Shown here: positions 1 to 10,400 of the stretch, piece by piece
Position numbering within the stretch: the stretch's first letter is position 1
Layout: each line of letters begins with the position of its first letter
Assembly (NCBI RefSeq): GCF_018691265.1
Contig: NW_024881313.1
Coordinates: 32,853,518-32,917,517 of the forward strand
From: Tyto alba
Lineage: Eukaryota; Chordata; Aves; Strigiformes; Tytonidae
Direction of reading: 5' to 3'
DNA length: 64,000 bases
Notes under the pieces: model-generated
The model's database searches: none
What the model was told of the DNA's origin: nothing
The model's input: the letters and a program-made list of their open reading frames with translations, nothing else
Program-made: the position numbers and the translations under genes

Positions 1-3000
1 CCTCTTTCCCCACCCTAGTCACTGTCAGAGAGCAGTGGTGGGGCAGTGCCCGCTCCACGGAGCTGCACCCAGCCCTGCTTGGTCCCATCCACTGAGCAGG
101 CAGCCAGGGCTCAGCATTGCAGAAGCTGTTGTTCCCATCGCTGAAACTCTTAGTTAGACAGAGGAACAACATCAATGCGATGAGGTATCTAGAGAAAGAG
201 CCCATCTGTCTTGCTTTTTAGGATGATTAAGGAAAGTATTTGACTTGGCCAGCATGGGAAATTACATGGCCAAGAGAACTGCAGTGCTGAGGCTGACTGC
301 CTGGCAGCGGCGTGGAGGGGAAAACGGCAAAAAGGCAATGAAATGAAATTGTAGCCTTCCCTCCGGTGACCAGAATAAAATCCATAGCTGGACACAGCCC
401 ACGCACAGGTAAGAAATAAGCCTGCTTGTCCCCAGAACGCTGCATGGCCCCATATGCTCAGCTCCTGATGCACCCTGACGTGGCTGTGCCTCCCCGCCTG
501 TAACAAGGGCCCCGTCCCGCTGCTCCTGGGGGTGTGCCTTCCCCTCGCCCTGGGCTAATAATGTGCCCCTGGATGGTTGGCATCCTGATTTCTCTGTGTG
601 AGTGATTTCATTCTCTGTATTTACACCTTTTCCAGCCCACGAGTTATTAGCAAATATTGGACTGTTTGAACCTCGTATTGGTTTCTCCTTCACTTTTTCA
701 GGGAAGTGTTGAGTGTTGTCAAGTCAGATGCATTATTGAGGATTGAATACTTTGTATCACCATCAGCAATGAACCATGTGCTACAATCAAAGAAAGACAT
801 CAATGTGATTTATTTTAATTATATTTATTTCCTGTAATTTCTTATTCATTGAGTTCTTTATCAGCTGTTCCACATTTTTGTCAAGGATCAATTTCAAGCT
901 GTAAATCAGTAACAGTATTAGCCTTATAAGCACTTGGCTCTCCCAATTTGCCCTTTTAAAACACTGGCACAACTTCATCTCTCTTTTAGTCTCCTGCAAC
1001 TTCCTCAGCATTTCAGTGTTACTGAAAATAATGGTGATTTAAAGAGCTCTTTGATCACCTCTTAAATTTGATGAATATGTTGGCAGTTCCGTGATGTTCA
1101 GCTGGAGTCTATCACAGTGGGGATGCAGATTTTGCCATGGATGTTTTATCCCACTGTTCCCAAACAGAGCATTAGTGGTGCTCATATCATGTGCACCGTG
1201 ACTTTGTTGGTGTCCCAGTTTGCTGCTGTACCAATGCAGGTAAAATAAGGGATCCCAGAGTAAAACAGGCAAACAAAGCAGTTCAAATCACTACATTGCA
1301 AAAATCACTTTGGCACTTTGTGAGTTGTACCTCACCACAGCAATCGCTGGAACTAATAGTCATTAATTATCTTTGCCAGGTGAATTTCTTTAATTGCCTG
1401 CAACTTTACTTCCCGGAAACTTCTACTTTCAGCTGCCGCTGCCAGTTTAAAGGCCATGTCTCCCAGCAGTAATTTTTAGGAAAAGTCTAGGAAAATTAAC
1501 AATGGATGAAGTCATGCATAGCCCACCTCTGGTTGTACAGGACCATACGTGTCCTGGAGTCACCTGCCTGACCTGCCTGCATTGAGAAGAAAGGTCAGTG
1601 GGATAGGGGTGGAGGAGGAAGGTCATCAGCCAACCTGTCATATAATCCAAGAGCACTCTTTTGTGACCTTTTCTTCTCCCTAAAAAAATAAAGGAAACAC
1701 AGTAGCAGATCGCGTGGAGAGCTGCTGCTCCTCGAACCTTGACAATACGCATTCAGCATTGCAAGGAGGCATTCAGCAGACAGAATTGAGCACGCACCAC
1801 CGTTGCTATCAAGCTCCCATACAGATGTTCATTGAACTGACAGAGCATTGAGAGGAAAATAAATTAATTGTAAGTGGAAGAAGGTTACTTAAATCTTTTC
1901 TGGAAGTATTATATAGCCATTAAATTGCATAGGAAACTCAATTATAATGGGTAATAATGTTCTTCTGAGGAATTAAATAGAAGCCCAATTCATAATGCTG
2001 CTTGGCATTCAAACCAGAGTGTTCCACCTTCCTGGTACACGATAAACATTTACTAATTAATCCTCACAAAGCCTCAGTGAGGCAGATCTCTTCACACCAC
2101 TGATTCTCTTTTATAAATGGGAACATGAAGATACAAGATACATCCTTTGAAGATGGGGTTGTGTATGTCTTCAAACATGATTTGGGTCTCTGGGAGCCCA
2201 CTCAGAACCTGTGTTTGAATACTGAGAGGTTTGTAAAAAGCCTGGAAGCCAGGATCAGAAGTCAAGGTTTCTTTGTGTCCCTTCACTGTGCTCAGACCAT
2301 TTTGGCATGTTGCAACACGATTCTTCAGCACAATCTCCAGGATACTGGTATTTTCCCTGCATGGCTATATTACATTGCAGGAATGGTACTTAGAAGAAAA
2401 GCCTATGATCTTAAGACTCAAGTAAGAGCTGTAGGAATTGGCCCATAACATAGCTGCTAGTTATGTCAAGATTCAAAAGGACAAAACTTATGACCAACTG
2501 GAAGCTGTTATTTGCAGAAGATCAATATGGATTGTATGGGATGTGAGTTGTCAAATAAATGTGGACATAATTTACACCAGGGTGGTGGATTCCATGACTA
2601 CAGACAAATTAGAATTATCTAACATCATTTAAAAATTCTCTCCGGTTTCCCTGTCACCATTTAAAGCATGGCATGAATAAAGACAGGGTGTAATGAAAGG
2701 GAGCTTCATCCCAGCACCAAGCTTCAGCAGAAGTAGGGACCTTTCCCATTGATTTCAATTTAATTTTTTTGTGCTTACACAGGATACTAATTTGAGTTTG
2801 CAGTTGATTCCACAGCCTATGCAAGGATCCCACACAACACAGATAATCTGAAATACTCATCAAAGAGCTAATAAAAAGGGGGATGGACACAGGTGGGACT
2901 GACATGGGATTGTATAGACATGATGTTATGTGTTTAATGGTGAACTAAAGTCCAGCTTTCCAGTTAATCCATGTGTCAGTGTCTAAAGTGTTGCTGTAGT

Positions 3001-5260
3001 GGCCTAACAACTAGTCTCCTACTTTCAGGCACCACCAAGCTTAGCTGAAGGTCTGACCTGGACAAGGAAGCATTTTTTCCAACTCATTTTTGGCTAAACA
3101 ACCTTTGACACAACAAAAGGAGTAAGTTCCAGAAAAGAACAACTCTGCATTGGGGATGGACTGTCCAGAGAAAGCCATGCAATCTTTATATCCTCAGTAA
3201 AAAAAAAAAGTGGCTCAAGAGTTTATTAGAATTTTTGATACATCAGAGATGTCACTAATGATATTTTAAAATATGTAACAAAGAAAGAAAACGCTCTTTA
3301 CTAGCTGTAGAGAGATTGGTCCATGGTTAGCACAGATCAGACTCTTTCAGGGGAGTTAGAAGATCGCTCCCATCCTACCCATCTTCTCCTTGAATTAATT
3401 AACATTAAAACTATGGTTTTACAAGACAAGACATGCTAGATAAAATTCTGATTCACTTGAAATCACTGAGCATTTGTCCAGCGATGTCAATGAGGGCTGG
3501 ATTTTACTTAATATTTCTAACAGACTTTTATAAAATAGTGTTGAAAAATATCTCAAGGGCCATCCTATTTCTCCTCCTGCCGCAAGGCAGGATCAGCTAC
3601 ATCTATGTCAGTCCTGATGGATGTTTGTCTAACTGGTCCTGAAAGAGCTGCAACGCTTGATAAGACCTTGAGTTCTGCTTCCATTTTCACCTGTCCTGAA
3701 ATATGAAAAGAAAAAGGACTTTTATTACCTACTCTACCACAATTTTTGACTGGTTTAAAGGACCAATGACAATTTCAACACCTGATTTCTCATGATCTGC
3801 TAAGGACAGGAACTAATCCTATCCACCCCCAGGGAGATTTCCCATGATTTATTGACATTTTTCCATTTTATCTCTTCTTCTTGAGATATTTGACATGAAA
3901 TCATGTTCTGATTCCCATCTTGTCTTCTTCTTCACCATTTGAGTTCTGGTCCGATTCCAGTGGCTGCCCCATAAGAACTGATAGTTAAAACTAATGTTTT
4001 TCTTTATCTGAAGGGCTGTCAGTCTTCCCACAGTGCAGTATGAAGTGCATAATTCTAATTCTAGGAGTGAAATGCCAACTACTATAATTATGTTGGCAAC
4101 AAGGAAAGGCAGGGAGGCAACAGAGCAATAATGACCAGGCAGGACCAGAACCTTAAGGAGGAGGAAAAGAAGGACGGGTGGGCAAAAGAAGAATTATTTA
4201 AGTCTGGTCCTTGCAGAAGAGCACCTCTACAGTTTGGTTATGCTTCCAGAATGAAACATCACCGGTCATTGCCCTTTGCCTGCAATCCAGTGCCCACATA
4301 AACAAAGTGGAGTCTTTTCTTTGGTTTTAAGAAGACCTGAATTGCACTCAGAAATAGTAAAACACAGCTCCTCATTGACAGGCAATTTGAAATAAGCTCC
4401 TTGCAGACTCCGCAACTACAGGAAACCTGACCCACAGCTGCTTAAAAAACATCTATGATTTAGAATGGGCAACACAGACACAAAGATTAGCATTTACAGC
4501 TGGTATTTCTGAAAGTAAAGGTCTGAGGCAGATGCTCACATGTGGCAGTCAGGTGGATTTCCCATGCATTCTTTCTTATTCCAGGGTACACCATGCATTA
4601 AGCTTTCACAACAAATAGTATTTTTTTAAAAACTTGCTACACGGAATCCAATAGCAAATAGCACAATACATTCTTGTTAAAGCATGTGAGAAAAGGCTTT
4701 GTACTTGGAGACTGCTCTTAACCCTTACCGAGAGTTTTATTCCCCAAATATAAACACTTAATCTCTGCTGGCGAAAGACAAGACAAACCGCCTTTTCGAC
4801 CAAGCCATAAAATACCTAGCTTCGTAAGTTTTCACAAAACCTCCTGACACAAAAGGGTTCCAGCTTTGCATGTGGGACAGAGTTGATAAATTCTGTGAGA
4901 GACTAGTAGTGGCCAAACCAGAGTTTCAGATATGACTCTTTGCCAGAAGACTCCTCTGCACCGTGTTCTGCCACCAAACGGACTGTCACTAGGAGGGCGG
5001 GAGGAAAGCAGTGGGGCACTGAGGGGAGAATGCTGTGCTGCTGGCCAGAGAAACCCTCATGTGCTGTCCGCAGGAAAAATAACAGAGGCTGGGATGGAGA
5101 GTCTGTGTAGACACCGGGATCGTTGCTCACACATACGACCCATGGGGATGCGTCTTTAGCATCACCTCAGTATTTGTGGCTTTGAACTTCCTCACGAGTT
5201 TGGTAGGATTCATCGAGAGTTGAAATCAGCTTCCCGGGGCAGCAGGAAAGCTTTTTCTGC
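1..5260. other. Sequence downstream of HTR5A, no gene recognised
   Basis: This is AT-rich single-copy-looking sequence. Part next to 5260 should be the HTR5A 3' UTR. Short open frames exist on both strands but none carries a recognisable domain, codon pattern or splice context. I see no tRNA or other structured RNA and no clear interspersed repeat. Confidence 0.5.
4736..4741 (-). terminator. HTR5A: Candidate HTR5A poly(A) signal
   Basis: A canonical AATAAA on the minus strand lies about 520 nt beyond the HTR5A stop codon. It would give a short 3' UTR. Another AATAAA on the same strand sits at 3847-3852, so the true end could be further out. Sequence alone cannot decide. Confidence 0.35.
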
Positions 5261-5593
5261 TCAGTGCTGCCTAAAGAATAGGTTCCTGAAGGCATTGTTG
5301 TAGTTTTTGTTGAAAGCAGTGTAGATGAGTGGGTTAAAAAAGGAATTCGAATAGCCTAGCCATAGAAAAATACTCTTCCAAATGGGTGGGATGTCACACG
5401 AGCAGAGAGGGTTGATGAGCTCTGTGATGAAGAAGGGGATCCAGCAGAGCACGAAGACCCCAATAAGGATGCCCACCATGAGGGCAGCTTTCTTTTCCTT
5501 CTGCTCTCTCCACGTGTCTCCGTCCGTCTGGAACGTAACAGTGGCATGACGGACGGTGAAGACCATCTGTGGCTGCTGGGCAGCTTCTTTTAC
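5261..5593 (-). CDS. HTR5A: HTR5A coding exon 2
   Basis: The exon encodes residues 247-356: the rest of intracellular loop 3 (starting VKEAAQQPQ), TM6, TM7 and the C-tail, ending in a TGA at 5263-5261. The acceptor is a GTTTGGCAG sequence on the minus strand directly before GTAAAAGAA. The loop 3 to TM6 block containing [16 protein letters not shown] is nearly identical to the mammalian receptor, which makes the assignment secure. Confidence 0.96.
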   Translation of the reverse strand, partial: VKEAAQQPQMVFTVRHATVTFQTDGDTWREQKEKKAALMVGILIGVFVLCWIPFFITELINPLCSCDIPPIWKSIFLWLGYSNSFFNPLIYTAFNKNYNNAFRNLFFRQH

Positions 5594-7250
5594 CTGCCAA
5601 ACACAAACACAGGTTTCACCGTACGTGCCTCAGTCAGCTGATCCCACACAGCAGGTACACAGCCAAACTATGCAAGTGATGGCCAGAGCTCACGGGGAAC
5701 GCAGGCCATCCACGTCATGCTCTAATTGAGGGGAGAGTGGCTGTATGAACCCCTTCTGGGTAACAGACTATTTTTAAGTGAGGCTACAAACTAAAGGGAG
5801 TAGTAATATAAGGGCACATGGAATTGCTCACATGGCATCGCAATATTATTTCTCCATTTACAACCAGATCAGTAGAACAGACACACCCACATGCTATGCA
5901 TGGAAGTCTCCTTGCTTTCTCTGGACCCATTGAGTTTAAGAGTCCTTGTAGGAGAGCACACATTTCCCTCCTCCCCCCAAGAGGTCTTGACAGTGCACAG
6001 TCACCGTGCCTGTGATGAGCTGACACGATGCTGCCACGATTAGGAAGGATTTACGTTCTGCACGTGTGTCTGCTGTGTGGGTAAATTCACCACCTCCCCG
6101 AAGCTACAGCTTCTTGCCCGCAGCAGAGACAGGATCCCATGAATTCACACCCCCAGACGCCTCCCCCTGGGAGGAACGGTGACCCCTTACTCACGCTTGC
6201 GAGCACTGATTCAGCATTCCACGGGGGGACATCTGTGAGTCACCGCACACCCACGTGGAGCTCAGGATTGCAATCTGGCCCAAAGTTGCTTTAGCTACAC
6301 CTTGCATGCTCATAGCTGGGGACTCGGACGGAGTCAAAACACTGGGCTTGCAAGCCGTGTGGTCAACTTTCCCTTCAAAGCCTCCAGGATTCCCAGGGCT
6401 TTGCTGGGATGCTGCTTGCTTGCGCACTTTAGCTCGAAGTTTCCCCCACTGCTGCGAGGGCCTGGCTGCTACCAGCAGTTGACTAGAGCAAAATACAACT
6501 GAGCTGACCTACCTCCAGGGCTTCTGGTGTAATGGGGGTGATGGAGTTGCTCTTCCGAGACCCAATTCGAAACTTGGCGGCCTTGTAGATCTTCCAGTAC
6601 ACAAAGAGCACCACACAGAGGGGCAGGTAGAAGGCTCCAAAGGTGGAGAAGATGGTGTAGGAAGGCTCCTGGCTGACTTGGCACTCCTCACTGTCCTCTG
6701 AGTAAGTCTCTCCCCAGCCAAAGAGCAGCGGGGCCAAGGAGATGAAGGCAGAGAGTGCCCAGGTGAGGGCAATCATGATGTTGGAGATGCGGCGCCGGGT
6801 GCGGAGCGTGTACTCCAGGTGGCGAGTGATGGACCAGTAGCGGTCCAGGGCGATGGCCGTGACGTTCCAGATGCTGGCCGTGCAGCACAGCACGTCAAAG
6901 GAGATCCACACCTGGCAGAGCGAGCGGCCCAGTCGCCACCGCCGCCCGGACAACTCGCGCACCAGGCTGAGGGGCATGACAAGGGCCGCCACCATCACGT
7001 CAGAGACGGCCATGGAGGCCACCAGGTTGTGGGGCACCCGGTGGAAAGTGCGTACCCGGAGGATGGTGGCCAGGACCAGCCCGTTCCAGAGGAACGTGGC
7101 CACCACCAGCACGGCCAACAGGGTGAGGACCAGCACGCTGAAGACGGAGAGGTGCGCCCGGCCAGCGTCCAGGCTGGCGGAGGACCCGCTCCGGTTGCCG
7201 GCGTCCGGCGTGGTAGCGGCAAAGCAGCTGAGGTTGAGCGGGCGCTCCAT
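5261..7250 (-). CDS. HTR5A: 5-hydroxytryptamine receptor 5A, full coding span (2 exons)
   Basis: This is a class A GPCR for serotonin, acting at the plasma membrane; family knowledge says it couples mainly to Gi/o and is expressed largely in the nervous system. The coding sequence is 7250-6513 joined to 5593-5261, giving 356 aa against 357 in human. Visible hallmarks are N-glycosylation sequons at N6 and N19, the TM2 aspartate D84, the amine-binding TM3 aspartate D119, a C112-C190 disulfide pair, DRY at 136-138, CWIPFF at 296-301 in TM6 and NPLIY at 333-337 in TM7. The short C-tail ends in RQH, as in mammals. I chose ATG 7250 because it aligns with the human N-terminus, has a strong Kozak context (G at -3 and +4), and no in-frame ATG lies just upstream. 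HTR5B is the alternative, but the PAXIP1 neighbour argues for HTR5A. Confidence 0.97.
5594..6512 (-). other. HTR5A: HTR5A intron (phase 0, 919 nt)
   Basis: The intron has GT-AG ends on the minus strand. I see no coding segment inside; short open frames on both strands here show no family resemblance. It is much shorter than the multi-kilobase intron known in mammals, as is usual for bird genomes. Confidence 0.85.
6513..7250 (-). CDS. HTR5A: HTR5A coding exon 1
   Basis: The exon encodes residues 1-246, from the glycosylated N-terminus through TM1-TM5 and the first part of intracellular loop 3. It ends in GAG followed by a GTAGGT donor on the minus strand, leaving the intron in phase 0, between E246 and V247, at the same protein position as the single intron of mammalian HTR5A. 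The exon is GC-rich and lies inside a CpG island, unlike exon 2. Confidence 0.96.
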
Positions 7251-7321
7251 GCCGGGGGCTCCGGGGGGGCGGCCGGGCTCCTCCGGGCGAGGCGGCCGGT
7301 GCTCGGCGCTGCGCACTCCGC

Positions 7322-7348
7322 GGGGGTGGGGGGGTGGGGGGGGGGTGG
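7322..7348 (+). other. G-run cluster, G-quadruplex type, upstream of HTR5A ATG
   Basis: Four or more runs of three to nine Gs separated by single Ts lie on the plus strand 72-98 bp upstream of the HTR5A start. The template and mRNA strand relation means the HTR5A transcript would be C-rich here while the template strand carries the G runs. Confidence 0.6.
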
Positions 7349-7663
7349 TGTGGAACGCCGCCCTACCGCGGGCGCGGAGGGGCCCCGGCCGCCCCCAGCG
7401 GCGCCGGGCGCGGCGGCTCCTCGCTGCCCGCCGCCGGGGTCTTCATCCCCGGGAGGAAGAGCCCTGCGTCAGCCCCGACTGACGGCAGCCCCCGGCCCGC
7501 CCCGGCGGCGGGAGGCGGCGGCTCCGCGGGCGCGGCGGGGCGCGCGGCTCCGGGGCGGTGCTGGCTCCGGCCGCGGCGGCGGAACTCGCGCGGAGGAGCG
7601 GCTGCCCCCGCGGAGGAGTCGGCGCTGTTGGCTGACGGGGGTCGGGGCGGGCAGGTGAGTGCG

Positions 7664-7700
7664 AGTGTGTGTGTGTGTGTGTGTGCGTGTCTGTGTGTGT
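7664..7700 (+). repeat. (GT)n microsatellite
   Basis: An alternating GT tract with two interruptions (GC and CT steps) lies upstream of HTR5A inside the CpG island. Alternating purine-pyrimidine DNA of this kind can adopt Z-form and is usually length-polymorphic. Confidence 0.9.
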
Positions 7701-7844
7701 CCCCGCGCCGTGCGCGGGTGCGGAGCGAGCAGCCTCTCGGCGGGGAGCGGCGGGGCTGGCGAGTTCGTGCTTAGTCATTTCGGTGCGCGGATGGTCCCTC
7801 GGAACCAGCGCCGGGTGGAGAGGGGCGAAGGCAGAGCCGACAGC

Positions 7845-7912
7845 CGCTGCCCGCACCCCGCACCCCGCATCCCACATCCCACACCCCGCATCCCACATCC
7901 CACACCCCACAC

Positions 7913-7945
<33 letters not shown>

Positions 7946-7963
7946 TGCCCGCTGCCCGCACCC
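7845..7963 (+). repeat. Heptamer minisatellite, 17 units of CRCAYCC type
   Basis: Seventeen consecutive 7-bp units can be read in register, mostly CGCATCC, CACATCC, CGCACCC and CACACCC, with CGCTGCC variants at both edges. The higher-order order of variants is partly repeated. Units of the CACACCC type preceded by C create CCACACCC, a CACCC-box (KLF/SP-type) core. The array lies about 600-710 bp upstream of the HTR5A ATG. Confidence 0.92.
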
Positions 7964-7965
7964 TG

Positions 7966-9805
7966 CGGGGCACAGACCTGGCTTTGTCTGCGCCACTTCT
8001 GCTCAGGGTGGCTTCTCCCCCGTGGGGCGTATTCCATATCAGAAAGTTCACGTCCCTGTGGAATTGTGCCTCGGCTCTTCGAAAAAGGCGTTAGCGAGGT
8101 GCCACGGGGATTGTATAGCTCCCATATAGGCTGCGGTCTCTGTCCAGTAAACCCATTAGTAATCCTGGTTATTCTGTGTAGGGGGGATGTGGCAGGGGGA
8201 TTATTTCTTTGAGAACTTCTGCTCTGGCGTTTCCTAACTTGCTAGCAATTGGCGGGCCTTTTATTCAAAATATTCTATCACTTGGCCGTTGTTATAAATC
8301 ATTGAACCAATAACATTAACCAATAATGAAATGTTTGAGCGTTTCACCTGTTTTTTATCACACCGCTTTTGATAAGAAGTGGGATTCTGGGCCTCAGAAG
8401 CAGAAGGTGGAATTTAAACCCGCCGAGCAGCAGCTCCACGCAGAGATGCCAGGCAGCTCCAGGCAGCTCCAGCCAGCACGCCTCGGACGGCGCTCAGGCG
8501 GGGCTGTGCTGGTGCTGGCACCCCGCTTCTCGGGACCGTCCTGGGATAACGGGTCCAAAGAGATTTTGGGTCGGAGCTGAGACATGATGTGAGAAGCTGG
8601 TGAGCACTAACATGAGGGTCCCAGACTGCAACTTGGGGCGGCGGGGGGAGAAGGAGGGGAGGGCATCAGTGTTAAAAGTGGGTGACGGTGACACTCGCCA
8701 GCGAACTGCACTTTCAGAGAGTTCAGGGAGAAAACACGGTCGAAAGGTGTTTGGGGGAGTGCCCAATGCATACTGTGCTTGGGGTATATGGAGGATAAAA
8801 CCAAGCCGGGGCTTTCTGCTGCCTCTGCTGAATCTCTCTGGACTTTTTCATGAAACATGGCAAAGTAACAATAACAAGGGCTAAAGAAACAAGATGTTTT
8901 CTAGTGCTGCTACTTGTTTCTCCATACTACCAAGTGACAAACAAGTCAGTGTAACCAAAACAGGTCCAGGACCTTGTTTTGTCGGGATGGGAATTTCCCC
9001 ATATGGACTCATGCTGTGCTGTGGTATTTGTCCTCAGAGCCAGAGACCAGTCCCTGGTTTATTGTAGTCACCAGAACAGATACAGACTTAGAGACTATAT
9101 GATTTTGGAAATATACTGACATCTTTTGGGGGGAGAGGTGATAATTTCATCTTTTATACACATGAATACTGTCAATTTTGGAAGGGGTAGGTTTTTTACT
9201 TACAACTCAAAGGACAAATGGGGTTTGCAGGCTTTCACAAAGCCTTCTGATTTAAAATTCCTGGTTTGCAAGGTGCCAAATATCCTTGACTGTCATTCAA
9301 TTGATCAAAACACTCAGCAACTGCTAGGGCCGAGAGCTTTTCGTTGCGTGGGCCCTTCCCAGAAAAGCCTATGAAGCCCAGAATCAACAAAATCAACCAC
9401 AAATTAAGGAATATGTGCTCCTGAAAATATATTATTATTTTTTGCTTCAGGAACAAATAGACAAAAATTAAATTTAAAGGGAAATGGAAATAAAACATAT
9501 TAAACCTGAAGAAGTAAAACTAGATTATGTTCTAATGAAAAAATTATTAATATTTTCATTATCTTACTGGACTTTAAAAATATCTGTTAGCAGGTTATGG
9601 AGCTGAATGGGTCAGCTGAGTACTAATTGGAAATAGAAAACATAGACAAATACATATATATATATATAGCATAAATGGAAATGCAAAGGTGTGCACCTGG
9701 AATAGAAGAACTCTATACAACAGTGCAGACTGGGGACTGACGGAGTAGACAGCATTTTCCAGAAGAGGACCTGGGTGGCCTCTCAGGCAAGAAGTTGCAG
9801 GCTGC
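7966..9805. other. Intergenic, HTR5A upstream flank
   Basis: Composition falls from GC-rich to AT-rich across this stretch. Apart from the CCAAT pair I see no gene, clear repeat or structured RNA. A short AT dinucleotide run is at 9650-9667. Confidence 0.5.
8291..8330 (+). promoter_or_regulatory. Paired CCAAT boxes upstream of HTR5A
   Basis: Two copies of AACCAATAA-like sequence place CCAAT at 8307-8311 and 8320-8324, 13 bp apart, just after a TATAAA-like string. CCAAT is the NF-Y recognition core. They lie about 1.05 kb upstream of the HTR5A start; function is inferred only. Confidence 0.3.
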
Positions 9806-10400
9806 AATGTGCCATTGGACATCCTGGAGCATCCTGGCCTATATGAGCAAGAGTGTGGCCATCAGGTTGAGGGATATGACTGTTGCTCTCTATCCAACAA
9901 ACCTGGGGGTTTTATGCCCAATTTGGGGTTCTTCAGTACAAGACACTGACATACTGGGAGAAGTGCAGTGGAAGGTCATCAGGACGATGAATGGACTGTC
10001 ATATGATGTATAAAGAGAGGGAAAACTGAGTTTATAAATCTTAAAAAGAGAAGGTTAAAGGGAAGATCTTACTGATGTCTCCAGCTACCTCAGGGGAGGG
10101 TGGAGGCAAACTCTTCTTAGAGGTACACAGTGATAGGACAAGATGCAATGAATGCAAGTCACAACATGAGATATTCCAGTTAGAAATTAGGAAGTAAATA
10201 TTCACCTGGAGAGTGGTCAAACACTGAAATGGGTCCAAAGAAGCTGTGAAATCTCCATCCCTGGTGATGTCCAAAAGTGAGCTGGACAGCACTGAGTGAC
10301 CTGATCTAACTTTGAAGTTGGCCCTTCTTTAATGGGGGTTGGCCTAGGTGAGCTCCAGAGGTCCTTTCTAACCTAGGTCATTCCACAATTCTGATTCTGC
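9806..10400 (+). mobile_element. CR1 LINE remnant, plus orientation, 5'-truncated
   Basis: The stretch reads like a decayed avian CR1 3' region. It contains phrases typical of the family, such as the GGTCATCAGGA, GATGTCCAAAAGTGAGCTGGACAG-like and GAGGTCCTTTCTAACCTAGGTCATTCC segments, and ends in ATTCCACAATTCTGATTCTG. That end is a degenerate form of the ATTCTRTG octamer tail that marks CR1 3' ends. No intact reverse transcriptase frame remains. The 5' boundary is approximate. Confidence 0.75.

Larger units (their letters stand above)
6780..7965. promoter_or_regulatory. HTR5A: CpG island over HTR5A exon 1 and promoter
   Basis: GC- and CpG-rich sequence covers the 5' half of exon 1 and about 700 bp upstream, standing out sharply from the AT-rich flanks. 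It should hold the HTR5A transcription start, although no TATA box is evident near the ATG. Inside it are a G-run cluster (7322-7348), a GT microsatellite (7664-7700) and a heptamer minisatellite (7845-7963). Confidence 0.75.

Noticed and set aside
7251..7316. N-terminal extension of HTR5A by 22 residues
   Set aside because: The frame is open but its first codon is GTG, not ATG; the ATG at 7250 matches the mammalian start and has a strong context.
6819..7658. Plus-strand open frames of 209-279 codons opposite HTR5A exon 1
   Set aside because: They are GC-rich antisense shadows of the receptor exon and CpG island, without domains or family resemblance.
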